A stretch of DNA of 64,000 nucleotides. Source: Niabella pedocola (GTDB taxonomy: Bacteria; Bacteroidota; Bacteroidia; Chitinophagales; Chitinophagaceae). Location: positions 1,984,001 to 2,048,000 of the forward strand of contig NZ_JAJNEC010000005.1 in the NCBI RefSeq assembly GCF_021044425.1, in the 5' to 3' direction. The position numbers and the translations under genes were made by a program. The notes below the pieces were generated by a model. The model was not told the origin of the DNA. It was given only the letters and a program-made list of their open reading frames with translations, and made no database searches. This document shows positions 1 to 9,500 of this stretch, piece after piece (position 1 is the stretch's first letter; each line of letters begins with the position of its first letter).

Positions 1-806
1 AGCGTGTTTTTCAAACCGGCAGCATGCAACGTTCATCGTTTAACTTCCGGCAGGCTGCAGAACTGGTAGCAAACGGCTACATCGGTAAAATAAGTGAGAT
101 CAACGTTTCGGTGGGTGAGCCGGTAAAACAATGCGACCTGCCTACGGAACCGGTTCCGGATGGACTGGATTGGGATCTTTGGATCGGGCCCTCATTATAC
201 CGGGGCTTCAACAAGATCCTGGCGCCTCCGCTGGAAGCAAAGGAATGGGCCTGGTGGCGTGGCTACCGCGATTTCGGGGGCGGCTATATCACCGACTGGG
301 GTGCACATATGTTCGACATTGTACAATGGGCATTGGGCATGGATAACTCGGGTCCTGTACAATTTATTCCTCCGAAAGAACCGGGAGCAAAAAATGGATT
401 GTCGTTTGTTTATGCAAACGGAATAAAAGTCAACCATAAAAACTGGGGGGAAGGCAATGCCATCCAGTTCCTGGGCGATAAAGGCAAGATAGAAGTGAGC
501 AGGGGATTTATCAGGAGTAACCCCGAAAACCTGGCATCACTGAAATTTAAGACCAGCGACAAACGGTTGTACTTTAGTGATAATCACTACCAAGATTGGG
601 TGGATGCCATTAAAAAGCGCTCCAAGCCGATCTGCGATGTGGAAACCGGGCATCGTACCGCTTCGGTTTGTAATGCGGTGAATATCGCTTACGAATTACA
701 AAAGGATCTGAAATGGGATCCTGCAAAAGAGGCCTTTGATAATCCTTACGCCAATATCATGCGCAGCCGGCCCTACCGGGGTGCATGGGATTTTAATAAA
801 TTTTAG
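1..806 (+). CDS. Gfo/Idh/MocA family oxidoreductase, C-terminal part (5' end outside window)
   Basis: The frame is open from base 3, upstream of the first ATG at 24, so this is the tail (267 residues) of a longer gene. The segment following the Rossmann domain is visible: RVFQTGSMQRSSF, then the central beta-sheet region and the WWRGYRDFGGGYITDWGAHM stretch, whose Asp and His sit where the catalytic Lys-x-x-x-Asp-His set of this family lies. The NPYANIMRSRPYRGAWDF end is typical of the large secreted or periplasmic Bacteroidota branch, in which a C-terminal extension follows the dehydrogenase fold. Family members oxidise sugars or inositols with NAD(P). It is followed 20 bp later by a sugar isomerase/epimerase, a common pairing in sugar oxidation pathways. 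Substrate unknown. Confidence 0.88.
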   Translation, partial: RVFQTGSMQRSSFNFRQAAELVANGYIGKISEINVSVGEPVKQCDLPTEPVPDGLDWDLWIGPSLYRGFNKILAPPLEAKEWAWWRGYRDFGGGYITDWGAHMFDIVQWALGMDNSGPVQFIPPKEPGAKNGLSFVYANGIKVNHKNWGEGNAIQFLGDKGKIEVSRGFIRSNPENLASLKFKTSDKRLYFSDNHYQDWVDAIKKRSKPICDVETGHRTASVCNAVNIAYELQKDLKWDPAKEAFDNPYANIMRSRPYRGAWDFNKF

Positions 807-826
807 CAGCGCTTCAAAGCAGCAAT

Positions 827-1648
827 ATGGAACCAGAAGCGCATTCTTCAAAAACCGGACCTGCAACGTCCGGTTTTTTAAATAACACCTCCATCCCGCT
901 GGGCGTTCAGCTCTGGTCGGTAAAAAATGACCTGGCCCGGGGCATCGATCCCACCCTGGCAAAACTGGCCGCAACAGGATTCCGTTTTGCGGAAGCCGCG
1001 GGTTATGATGTAAACAGCCGGACCTTCTTTGGGTTGAAACCCGGTGTGTTCCGGCAAAAGCTTGTGGCTACAGGAATGCAGTGCATCAGCGCCCATGCGC
1101 CGGTTTCACCCGAAACGATCCACCAGGCACTGGAAGATGTTTATACGTTAAAAGCAGCCTATCTTATCTGTTCGCTCTATCCGGATGCCGGACGCAGCGC
1201 TGCGGACTATTACCGGATCGCAGAAAATTATAACCATATCGGAGACATTGCCCGGAAGGCCGGTGTTCATTTCGGCTATCATAATCATCATTTTGAATTT
1301 GCCCCCGTGGAGGGCGAGCGCCCGATCGATATCCTGTTGAAAAATACGGATCCTGAACTGGTAACCTTTGAACTGGATCTTGGCTGGGCAGTACAGGCCG
1401 GCACAGCACCGGAAACCCTTTTTGAAGCCTACCCCGGACGTTTTCCGCTCTGGCATTTGCGGGACGTGGATGCGGAAGGAACAGCCGTAAATGCCGGTGA
1501 CGGTATGGTGCACTTCCACGCATTGCAGCCGCTGAAAAAACAGGCCGGATTTTTGTACGGGATTGTGGAAACCCCCTCCGCCGCCACCGATGGCACGGAC
1601 CGTGTGACGGCCAGTTTTAACTATATCCGGAGGGAGCAGCTTTACTAA
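827..1648 (+). CDS. sugar phosphate isomerase/epimerase (AP endonuclease 2-type TIM barrel)
   Basis: A 273-residue protein with the xylose-isomerase-like TIM barrel signatures: GVQLWSVKNDL on the first strand, GYHNHHFEF (metal-site His), FELDLGWAVQAG and HLRDVD near the end. Members isomerise or epimerise free or phosphorylated sugars and inositols using a divalent metal. No signal peptide is seen, so it should act in the cytoplasm or be an inactive-start call; the only in-frame ATG before the barrel is 827. Residues 8-18 are encoded by a perfect intrinsic-terminator hairpin (850-878), which is unusual for a coding region. It lies 20 bp behind a Gfo/Idh/MocA oxidoreductase, and the two are probably co-transcribed. 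Confidence 0.85.
   Translation: MEPEAHSSKTGPATSGFLNNTSIPLGVQLWSVKNDLARGIDPTLAKLAATGFRFAEAAGYDVNSRTFFGLKPGVFRQKLVATGMQCISAHAPVSPETIHQALEDVYTLKAAYLICSLYPDAGRSAADYYRIAENYNHIGDIARKAGVHFGYHNHHFEFAPVEGERPIDILLKNTDPELVTFELDLGWAVQAGTAPETLFEAYPGRFPLWHLRDVDAEGTAVNAGDGMVHFHALQPLKKQAGFLYGIVETPSAATDGTDRVTASFNYIRREQLY
850..878 (+). terminator. terminator-like hairpin inside the start of the isomerase gene
   Basis: An 11-bp perfect inverted repeat (AAAAACCGGAC / GTCCGGTTTTT) with a 7-nt loop CTGCAAC, flanked by A-run and T-run, so it looks like a bidirectional intrinsic terminator. It begins only 23 bases after the ATG at 827. Either it ends transcription of the upstream oxidoreductase gene and the isomerase starts elsewhere, or it is a translation-dependent attenuator. 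Confidence 0.65.
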
Positions 1649-1701
1649 AGGATACCAGCTATCGTATAATATAGTAAGGCGTTTTTGCAGACGCGCGATT
1701 T

Positions 1702-1709
1702 TAATTTTG
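1702..1709 (+). promoter_or_regulatory. -7 box TAATTTTG for the DoxX-like gene
   Basis: An exact match to the Bacteroidota -7 consensus TAnnTTTG, 19 bp before the ATG at 1729. A TTTTTG lies 14 bp upstream, a shorter spacing than the usual 19-21, so only the -7 part is convincing. Confidence 0.5.
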
Positions 1710-1728
1710 AGCCACTAAACCCAGCAAA

Positions 1729-2100
1729 ATGAAAATTGTAAAACAGATCGTTTTTACCCTGTTTGCATTGATGTTCCTCAATGCCGGTCTCAACAAATTC
1801 TTCAATTATATGCCGGTGCCCAAACTTACGCCGGAACAAATGGAAGCATTTGGTGCCTTTATGAAAATAAAATGGCTGATGCCCCTGCTGGCTACCATGG
1901 AAACCACCGGGAGTATACTGGTGATCATTCCTAAAACGCGGGCCCTGGGCGCATTGGTGCTTTTCCCCATCATGACCGGTATTTTGCTGCATCATTTTAC
2001 CATGGACCCCTCCGGGTTGCCCATGGTGCTGCCGCTGGCAGCGGTCCTGCTCTGGATCATCCTGGACAACCGGAAAAAATATGCGCTGCTGTTGCAGTAG
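1729..2100 (+). CDS. DoxX-like small integral membrane protein
   Basis: 123 residues with four hydrophobic stretches (about 5-25, 47-67, 70-90 and 95-115) and the N-terminal NAGLNKFFNYMP motif of DoxX-like proteins (an Ala/Gly-x-x-Lys-Phe signature at the end of the first helix). These inner-membrane proteins are of poorly known function; some take part in thiosulfate oxidation or redox stress. It has its own -7 box and no tight neighbour, so it is probably a single-gene transcript. Confidence 0.75.
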   Translation: MKIVKQIVFTLFALMFLNAGLNKFFNYMPVPKLTPEQMEAFGAFMKIKWLMPLLATMETTGSILVIIPKTRALGALVLFPIMTGILLHHFTMDPSGLPMVLPLAAVLLWIILDNRKKYALLLQ

Positions 2101-2192
2101 TCCTGCGGGAATACACAATATGGCAACCGGTAAGAACGGTACTGATCTTTAGGGGGTGGTATGCATCCTACCCGGGCCTGCTATAAAAGAAG

Positions 2193-2200
2193 TATCTTTG
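2193..2200 (+). promoter_or_regulatory. -7 box TATCTTTG for the small conserved gene
   Basis: Exact TAnnTTTG match 22 bp upstream of the ATG at 2223. The same octamer TATCTTTG serves lysS and the LuxR-type gene further on. Confidence 0.55.
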
Positions 2201-2222
2201 ACAGATACAAAAATATCCTGTT

Positions 2223-2555
2223 ATGAATACCGGGAAACCTCATTATAGTTATGATACGCTGAGCGAAGCCGTGGATGACCTTATCCGCCGGGGATATACA
2301 GAAGATTTTCTGGCAATGGAAGAAAAGGATTGTCTTTATTGCAATCAGCACTCCCTTGAATTGTCGCCGGAAGAATTTGAAATTGACGAGGTCTATCGTT
2401 TTGAAGGCATGACCGATCCGGCAGATGAAAGCATCGTATTTGCCATTTCGTCTCAGAAGCACCAGATCAAGGGAACGGTGATCAATAGCTTCGGGGCAGA
2501 TTTCGGGTACCGTTCTTCCAAACTGGTAGCGCATCTGAAACAGCACCGGGGATAA
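2223..2555 (+). CDS. small conserved Bacteroidota protein (often mislabelled phosphoribosylpyrophosphate synthetase)
   Basis: 110 residues, acidic, soluble. The layout DTLSEAVDDLIRRGYTEDF near the start, a short Cys pair (CLYC at about 39-42) and EEFEIDEVYRFEGMTDPAD in the middle matches a small family seen widely in Bacteroidota; I recall it being carried in databases under the name phosphoribosylpyrophosphate synthetase, but nothing here resembles the PRPP-binding loop of that enzyme. The function is unknown. It lies just before the repeat array and has its own promoter. Confidence 0.7.
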   Translation: MNTGKPHYSYDTLSEAVDDLIRRGYTEDFLAMEEKDCLYCNQHSLELSPEEFEIDEVYRFEGMTDPADESIVFAISSQKHQIKGTVINSFGADFGYRSSKLVAHLKQHRG

Positions 2556-2569
2556 GCGGGTAACAGATT

Positions 2570-2979
2570 TTTAGTTTTTTTAACGCAAGGGGCGCGAAGA
2601 TTACGCAAAGGGTGCTAAGAGGTTGCAACGGGCCGCGTCCATTGCGAACCTTGTGGGTGCGTTGTGTACATAGCGGTTGCTTTTACCGCTAAGAGCACGA
2701 GGATTACGCGAAGGGCGCGAAGAAATTACGACGATCCGGCCGTCGTTGCGAACCTAGCGGATGCATTGCGTACATTGCGGTTGCTTTTTCACCGCAAAGG
2801 CACGAGCGATACGCGAAGGGCGCGAAGAGATTACCACAGTCAGCCTCTATTGCGAACCTTGCGGATGCGTTGCGTACATTGCGGTTTCTTTTTCACCGCA
2901 AAGGCACGAGGGATACGCGAAGAGATTACCACAGTCAACCTCCATTGCGAACCTTGTGGGTGCGTTGCGCACATAGCGG
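2570..2979 (+). repeat. left tandem array, four units of about 104 bp
   Basis: Four head-to-tail units: 2570-2676, 2677-2780, 2781-2884 and 2885-2979 (the last lacks about 9 bp). Each unit opens with a pyrimidine run, continues with CGCAAAGG- and CGCGAAGGGCGCGAAG-type purine-rich DNA, and closes with four TTGCG words ending ACATTGCGG. The first unit has a distinct opening, TTTTTTAACGCAAGGG. The units differ by substitutions and no unique spacers lie between them, so this is not CRISPR. The 104-bp period is not a multiple of three and the reading frames through it are accidental. Confidence 0.9.
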
Positions 2980-3017
2980 TTAAAGAAGAACCAAAAGATA
3001 AGCTGACGAGTTCTGCG

Positions 3018-3395
3018 TCATAAATGATTTGCAATTCTTCTTATCCCATTTTTAATAAGGGTTACATTAAAGTTGATCAACATTCCGAGCTTACAACCCG
3101 AAAGTTTTAAATAGGTTAATACCTGCGCCAAATGAATATCATTTAGTGATTCTACAGCTTTTACTTCCACAATCAGTTTATTTTCGATCAGTAGATCTAC
3201 GCGATATCCTGCATCCAGTTTTATTTCTTCATAAATGAGCGGCAACGCATCTTGTTTCCGGATAAAAAGCCCGCTTTTGCATAACTCATAAAACAAACAT
3301 GCCTCATAAGCACTTTCCAGTAATCCCGGGCCTAAATGCTGATGAACTTTTAGCGCAGCGTTAAATACGATTCTGGATAGTTCATTTTCTGTCAT
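3018..3395 (-). CDS. GxxExxY protein (PDDEXK_3-like predicted nuclease)
   Basis: 125 residues. The motif that names the family is plain: GPGLLESAYE (Gly-x-x-Glu-x-x-Tyr) at about residues 22-31. It is followed by a PDDEXK-type core: an Asp in GYRVDLLIENKL and the Glu-x-Lys of IVEVKAVESL around residues 80-95. This predicts a small metal-dependent nuclease fold; no substrate is established for the family to my knowledge. The gene has no partner in an operon: both sides are tandem repeat arrays of the same unit in the same orientation, 38 bp from the left one and 115 bp from the right one. That arrangement recalls repeat-associated enzymes such as RAYTs. Confidence 0.85.
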   Translation of the reverse strand: MTENELSRIVFNAALKVHQHLGPGLLESAYEACLFYELCKSGLFIRKQDALPLIYEEIKLDAGYRVDLLIENKLIVEVKAVESLNDIHLAQVLTYLKLSGCKLGMLINFNVTLIKNGIRRIANHL

Positions 3396-3510
3396 AGGTA
3401 GCTATTTTGATGTTTAACAATAGGTGTGCGCCTGTGCGAGAGCGCATTCCGGTAGCATTGTAAATATAAATTAAAAAAGCAAAAGGTAGGTGGTTTTGCA
3501 TTTATCTTAT

Positions 3511-4116
3511 CATGGCGTCCTTACATTGCGGTTTCTTTTTTTAACGCAAGGGACGCGAGGATTACGCGAAGGGCGCGAAGAGATTACCACAGTCAGCCTC
3601 TCTTGCGAACCTTGCGGATGCGTTGCGTACATTGCGGTTGCTTTTTCACCGCAAAGGCACGAGGGATACGCAAAGAACGCGAAGAGATTACGACAGTCAG
3701 CCTCCATTGCGAACCTTGCGGATGCATTGCGTACATTGCGGTTTCTTTTACCGCTAAGACGCGAGGATTACGCGAAGGGCGCGAAGAAACTACAACGATC
3801 CGGCCGTCGTTGCGAACCTCGCAGATGCGTTGCGTACATTGCGGTTTCTTTTACCGCTAAGAGCGCGAGGGATACGCGAAGGGCGCGAAGAGATTACCAC
3901 AGTCAGCCTCTATTGCGAACCTTGCGGATGCGTTGCGTACATTGCGGTTTCTTTTTCACCGCAAAGGCACGAGGGATACGCGAAGGGCGCTAAGAAAATA
4001 CAACAATCCGCCTTTATTGCGAGCCTAACGGATGCATTGCGTACATTGCGGTTGCTTTTACCGCTAAGACGCGAGGATTACGCGAAGAGCGCTAAGAGAT
4101 TACAACGGCCCGATTG
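3511..4116 (+). repeat. right tandem array, five full units and two partial ends
   Basis: A partial unit end (3511-3531) is followed by full units 3532-3637, 3638-3741, 3742-3844, 3845-3947 and 3948-4051, then a cut-off unit to about 4116. The sequence is the same family and orientation as the left array. Like the left array it opens with the TTTTTTAACGCAAGGG variant. Two sub-types are interspersed: units with CCACAGTCAGCCTC in the middle and units with ACGATCCGGCCGTCG (3742-3844, matching 2677-2780 on the left). Confidence 0.9.
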
Positions 4117-4150
4117 CTCCCGTTACCGCTTTCTGTTGGCAGAAATCCAA

Positions 4151-4178
4151 CCACAAAAGACTTATGCCTCTTTTGTGG
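4151..4178 (-). terminator. hairpin at the end of the GAF-protein operon
   Basis: The inverted repeat CCACAAAAGA / TCTTTTGTGG overlaps the last codons and stop of the minus-strand GAF gene. It has no clear T-run, so termination is plausible but unproven; it marks the end of the five-gene operon. Confidence 0.4.
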
Positions 4179-6561
4179 CGCCGGTAAGTGCATCGGGCAC
4201 AACTTCATCTGTTTTCTCAACATTTATACTTACCCGTAATGCGCGGAGCCCCGTTACGCCCTGTAACTCTTCGAGCTCTACGGCTTCGAGGTCGTTCAGC
4301 AGCAGTCCTTCTTCCTGCAGGTAGGCAATATAATCCCGGTATTCACGGGTTTCACTTTCGTTGAGGTATACCAGCGCAATCTTTCCTGGCTGCGTAAGCC
4401 GTTCACCGGTGTTCAGGATCCGCACTTTATCGATCCTTTTTTTGATCACCTGGTACCGGATATTATAACTTCCCTCTACATCAAATTTGTGCTCATCCTG
4501 CCGGAATACGATGTCGATGGGTGCCGAACGGATATAGATGAGCTGTGTGGTTTGCAGCGGAATTTCCAACCGGGGCAGCAGTGCATGTGTTTCCCGCGCA
4601 ATCTCTGCCATTGCCTGTAACTGTCTTAGTCGCAGGTTTTGCAGGTAGTACCGGCTGAAGGGCTTATGCGGCGCAATATCCTGGCCGATATAGATATCAA
4701 ATTCAAAACCGTCGGTTCTGAATTTTTCAAAATAATAGGGATAAAAAGTCTGCAGCTCATTATTAAACTGCTCCAGCCGTGCATTGATCGTATTGTTCAC
4801 GGTTTTGAGCGCATTGTCAAACACACGGATGTGCTTAAGCACGCTGCCGGTATTGCTTTCGATCTCCACCAGGTACGGTTGAATGAGCGGCCGCAATGCC
4901 AGGTCTTTTTCATTCAGATCCTTCAGGAACGGGGTTATTTTATTTTCCAGGAACTCGTTGAGCTTGCCATATTCCGAATCGCGGATATCATGACTGATCC
5001 CCGAAAGCCATTTACGGCATTTGCCGATCATATCGTCTACAAGCAACAACCCGGTCCGCTCACGGATCTGCTCCAGCAAACCGATCAACAGTTCCAGCTG
5101 AAAAGCAGCATCGGCCGCCATGGCCTTATTCCGCTCGATGGTAGAGTTGCGGATATCAATCGCTCCATAAAGCGGGTACACTTTTTTAAACGATACTTTA
5201 CCGATGGTACGTTTCTGATCCGACAGTCGGTTATCGCGCAGGTAATCCCATGCGGCCTGGTTAAACTTCCACTGCACTGCCGGCTGCAGGGCAGTAAACT
5301 TATCTTTTACGATGCTGTCCAGATGGTTGTCGAACTCGTCGATTGCATTTTTTAACAACTGAGCAATCACCGGGATGGCATCTTTCAGCTTCACCAGGCT
5401 TTGAAGATTGAGCACATCTTTTTTATAGGAATAGATCTCCAGCACACCGGCCACTTCGTTGCTGTGAAAAATGGGGAACAGTGCATAGGCCTGGATACCG
5501 GCCATATTTAAGAACTGCAGTAATTGCCGGGCATCTTCCGTTTGAACGGTTTCATCGATCAACACCGGCTTGGGATGATTCAGGTACTCTTCTGCAAGTT
5601 TTTGAAAACTTTTCCCGTTATCGATGCAGTGGTTGGGCTGCAGCAAAATACTGTTATTGCCGCTTTCAAGTGTAAATACCAGTTTATTGTTTACCCGCAG
5701 GTTGGGCAGCAGCCCAAATTCGATGGCCGGGCTTCCCATTAACACTTTCAATGAGTGAATAACCTGTTCGGTGTCCTCCTTAAGCGCAAACCGGTGCCGG
5801 CTGAGCACCACTTCCTTGATGCGCTCTACCGCATGTTCCTGTGTAATTTCTGTTACGGTGATGATGGCCAGTCCCCGGAACTTAAATAAATGCAGCGGCA
5901 GCTGTTTGATTCCCTGGCTCCAGTCATAATCCTCTCCCTTTATATCTTTTGCCCACTCAATCAGATTGAGCGGGGGTAGTTCGCCTTTGGCAATCACATC
6001 CACAAACCGCGTATCGATATTGATCTTAAAATACCGGGGCAATCCATCTTCCACATAAGACATGGCATAGCTTACCTCATTGCCCATGGGGATCTGCTGG
6101 CCGTACAACTTTTCGAAGACGACGGAATATACAAACTCCATGCGCTTCTGCACCATGGATTTGTCCTGTATCGACTGGATCATGGACCGGTGTAACACCT
6201 CGTTATTGCCTTCCATCATTTCATAAAAAGCGTCTGTGCCACATATAATCTGGGGGTCCAGGGGCACACTCAGTGCCCAGATCATTTTTTGCTCTTCTGC
6301 AAGCGCCGGTTCCACCAAACAGTACACCAATTCCAGTTCGTCTTTAAAGTGCACCATTTCCTCCGGCTTCAGTTCTTCTTTAAGATGCGGATTAGCCAGC
6401 AATTTTTCAAGAACAAATTCAAAGAAATGTTTTTTTAAAGTCGTTTCCCGGCTGATCCGGTCTTTAAGATATTGGATCAGCGGGTCAAAGGAAAGCACAT
6501 TCTCCAGTCCGTCTATACGCACTGCTTTCCATTTTGCTAAATCGAGTAATTTGGTTTGCAT
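4162..6561 (-). CDS. large GAF-domain cytoplasmic protein
   Basis: 799 residues without signal peptide or membrane segments. A GAF-like domain lies at about 265-405 (ILLQPNHCIDNGKSF, then PVLIDET and AGIQAYALFPIFHSNEVAGV). Beyond it is YGAIDIRNSTIERNKA at 465-480, which resembles the metal-binding strand of class III nucleotide cyclases (Asp-Ile-Arg-x-Ser/Phe-Thr), though no second catalytic Asp is obvious to me. The rest is helical. It is the last gene of the operon, 6 bp after the phosphoesterase fusion, and Bacteroidota keep such a GAF protein near polyphosphate genes. It probably senses a small ligand. The function is unproven. Confidence 0.72.
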   Translation of the reverse strand: MQTKLLDLAKWKAVRIDGLENVLSFDPLIQYLKDRISRETTLKKHFFEFVLEKLLANPHLKEELKPEEMVHFKDELELVYCLVEPALAEEQKMIWALSVPLDPQIICGTDAFYEMMEGNNEVLHRSMIQSIQDKSMVQKRMEFVYSVVFEKLYGQQIPMGNEVSYAMSYVEDGLPRYFKINIDTRFVDVIAKGELPPLNLIEWAKDIKGEDYDWSQGIKQLPLHLFKFRGLAIITVTEITQEHAVERIKEVVLSRHRFALKEDTEQVIHSLKVLMGSPAIEFGLLPNLRVNNKLVFTLESGNNSILLQPNHCIDNGKSFQKLAEEYLNHPKPVLIDETVQTEDARQLLQFLNMAGIQAYALFPIFHSNEVAGVLEIYSYKKDVLNLQSLVKLKDAIPVIAQLLKNAIDEFDNHLDSIVKDKFTALQPAVQWKFNQAAWDYLRDNRLSDQKRTIGKVSFKKVYPLYGAIDIRNSTIERNKAMAADAAFQLELLIGLLEQIRERTGLLLVDDMIGKCRKWLSGISHDIRDSEYGKLNEFLENKITPFLKDLNEKDLALRPLIQPYLVEIESNTGSVLKHIRVFDNALKTVNNTINARLEQFNNELQTFYPYYFEKFRTDGFEFDIYIGQDIAPHKPFSRYYLQNLRLRQLQAMAEIARETHALLPRLEIPLQTTQLIYIRSAPIDIVFRQDEHKFDVEGSYNIRYQVIKKRIDKVRILNTGERLTQPGKIALVYLNESETREYRDYIAYLQEEGLLLNDLEAVELEELQGVTGLRALRVSINVEKTDEVVPDALTGATKEA

Positions 6562-6567
6562 GATAGT

Positions 6568-9500
6568 TTAAAATCTGAATCCAAGACTAAAATGAGGATA
6601 CCACCCCTCCCTGGAATACCCGGCGAGCAGCTGTACCACCGCGATCTGCGCCGGCACAAAATACAGCCCTCCGCCTACACCGGTATGAATTTTCGGACTA
6701 TTATACCCTTCGGCCCACACTTTACCGGCATCAAAGAAACCGGAAAAGCCCAGTTGCCCGGGCAGGATATAACTGCCTACATCCGCAATTTTTATGCGTA
6801 GCTGCAGGTTATTGTATAAAAGATGCTCCCCGGCAAACCGGAATTTCCGGTATCCCAGCAGGTTTTCCTGTCCGCCTAAAAACAGCGACTGATAAAACGG
6901 CGCATTTCCCACCGTAGCTCCACCGCCGATACGATCGGAGAAGACCACATTTCCGGTGGCGCCTAGTTTCCGGAAAAACGATAATTCCAGCAATAGCTGC
7001 GCAAAATCACGGGCTGCGGCGTTCAACCCTTTAAATCCCTGAACACGCAGGTTCAAAAGTCCTCCCGATGTGGGCAACAACTGATCATCCCTGGAGTCCG
7101 CCTCATAGTTTAAAACAAGTCCTGTGTAATTTTTGTTCTGATCTACCGAAGAACTGTCGTACGTTCCAACAAGCGAAGGCGTTGCAATCAGCTTTCCCAG
7201 GTTGTGATCGGCATCATAACGGTAATGCTGGAAAAACGGGGAAACCGACAGGGTTCTTGTATTTTTAAGGCGCCACCGCAGCCCCGGGGCAATATCTACC
7301 AGCGTAAACCGGGCACGGTAGTACCCTACGCCTTTTGATTTGTCGTATTCCGTTCCATTACCCAATCCGAAGAAATTCTGCACATTATCGGGAGCCATTA
7401 CCCGGCCCGTTACCACCAGGTCTGCATTTCCGATGGCATGCAACCAGTCGCTTTTAAAGCGGAAACTGTTTGCCCCGGATGAGAAGGAATGCAGGTACGA
7501 TAACTGGTGCGAATTGGCATAGGGCTTTTTCCGGAAACCCTGGTTTACAAACCGTACACCCAGCCCCAGCATGATGCCGTCATCCCTGTTAAAACCGAGG
7601 TTGGGCCGTATAAAGTACCGGTTGTAGAGGTCTGTGGGCACAAAGGCGGTATTGCTGCTGTCATTCGACAGCCGTTTCCGGATCTGCTGGTCTTCCCCGG
7701 TAAAGCTGACCTGTTCTTTTTTCCCGTATATGCGGATATTCTTTCTTCCGTTAAGTACCTGGTATTGCTTTTCATCGTTGTTCCCAATGATCCGCAATCT
7801 TATTTTGGAGCGGGTATTGATCACCACCCGGTCGTTACCGGAATGTATATACAGCCGGATCTCTTTCGTAACACCCGGATCAAATACGCGTTCGAACAGC
7901 TGATCCGAAACAGCATCTTCCTTATTGATCTTATGAATGCTGATCTTTAGCCCCCCGTTGCCGGCATCGGTGATCTGTACCTGCTCTTTCTTATCGGAGG
8001 TTTGTATGTCTACCACCCGGTTATAAAACCGGTAGTAAGTGGTCATTGCTTCCGGAAGCCGGCTCCGCCGTTCTTTCAGGATCGCCAGGAACCGGTCGTG
8101 ATCCATTGCATAGGAAGATGCCGGGAGCCGTTTCAGCGCAGCTTCCAGCACCGAGTCCGTAACCGCAGCAGCAAAATGATGTACCAGCTCCATCCACTGA
8201 TCATAATTATACTGGTTAAAAAAGCTGCCGTTTAATCCCCGGCCCGCCATGAAATAGGCATTTATTTTTTTGATCCGGCCCGTAAAGTCATGAAACCGCG
8301 GCATGATTGAAGGACCGGATGCAATGGTAGGCAGGATGCCCTGCACCACATGAAAAACCTGGTCGCGGTCACGGGGCACCGGCAGATACCGGCGGTCCTT
8401 CTTCTTTTTATCGTAGGCCCAGCGCCACTGGTCTTCATGCCGGTCCCAGTCTCCCACAAGCAGGTCTACCAGGCGGGCTTTGAAATAGGTGGCCGTGTCT
8501 ACGGTATTGTCGTTATCCTTTAGCAGGTTCTTATACATTTTCTCGGTGTTGTCCGATTTCCCGATCGGCTCCCGCTCTTCCAGTAAACAAACCTTGTTGA
8601 AAAAATTATCGGCATAGGGCAGCAATGCCGTATCGGGTGCCACTACACCAATTACCGGGTTGGCATGGGGCACCCCTGCCGCTTCCGCAATCGGAGGCAC
8701 AATGAGGGCCGAATAGGGATGTTGCCCGCTCAGGGCATCCGTAACGGCGTCCCTGGCAAACGTATTCCGCAACGCTTCCGGCAGCAGGATCTCCATATTC
8801 TTGTTCACGTTGCGCAGCACCCATTCTTCCCCGGAAGGACTTACCAGCCGGAGCGATTTGGTTTGAAGTCCGCCACCTTCTTTTACCGGTGTGAGTCCGC
8901 CGCTGATCTGTGAAATCCGCAGCACCGGCAGTTTAGCCGGAGCTGCCCATTCTTTTCTGAAATTTTCCCCGAACCAAACCCGGTGCCCACGTCCCGGCTT
9001 ATCAAGCGCCGCGTTGGTGCGTACCACCACACTATCCATTGTTGCCAGGGATGCATCGTTCACCGCCTTTAACTGCTGCCCGGGTGTCATAAACGGCAGG
9101 CGGTATGTAAAGGCCTCCTGCATGCGCCCGCCTTCCATCATATAATAGCGGATCTTCAACACGCCGCCGGTAATAATATCTACGGTTACAAAGCCGCTGT
9201 TCTTTTTAGCAAAAAGACTATGCGGTCCTTTTTTTACGTAGGCATTTTTTGCACCCGCCCCGCTTACAATCTGCACTTCCTGCCCTTTTATAAATTGTAG
9301 CCCATGCTCATGTCCCGCCACATGCACCAGGTTTTTATACCCGCTGAATACACTGTCAATGAGGGCCGTCATTTCTTTATAGTCCGGATGCCCCTGGTCC
9401 TCGGGGTTGGGAATACTGCTCCGGAGCAGGGGATAAAGCGATCCGATCACCGGCAGGGGAATATAAAGGTTCTTATTCAGGTTGGTCAGCGGAAAGATAT

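Noticed and set aside
2664..3023. Open frames through the left repeat array (also 2761-2976)
   Set aside because: They run through non-coding tandem repeats whose 104-bp period is not a multiple of three, and several frames are open at once with low-complexity output.
2570..4116. CRISPR array
   Set aside because: Units are about 104 bp, directly adjacent, without unique spacers, and no cas genes are present.
3490..4324. Open frames through the right repeat array
   Set aside because: Same reason; they also run into the antisense of the GAF gene. No ribosome site or family resemblance.
4639..5355. 238-codon frame antisense to the GAF gene
   Set aside because: It lies wholly within the real gene on the other strand, without a family match; the same holds for long antisense frames at 9304-10137 and 53141-53854.
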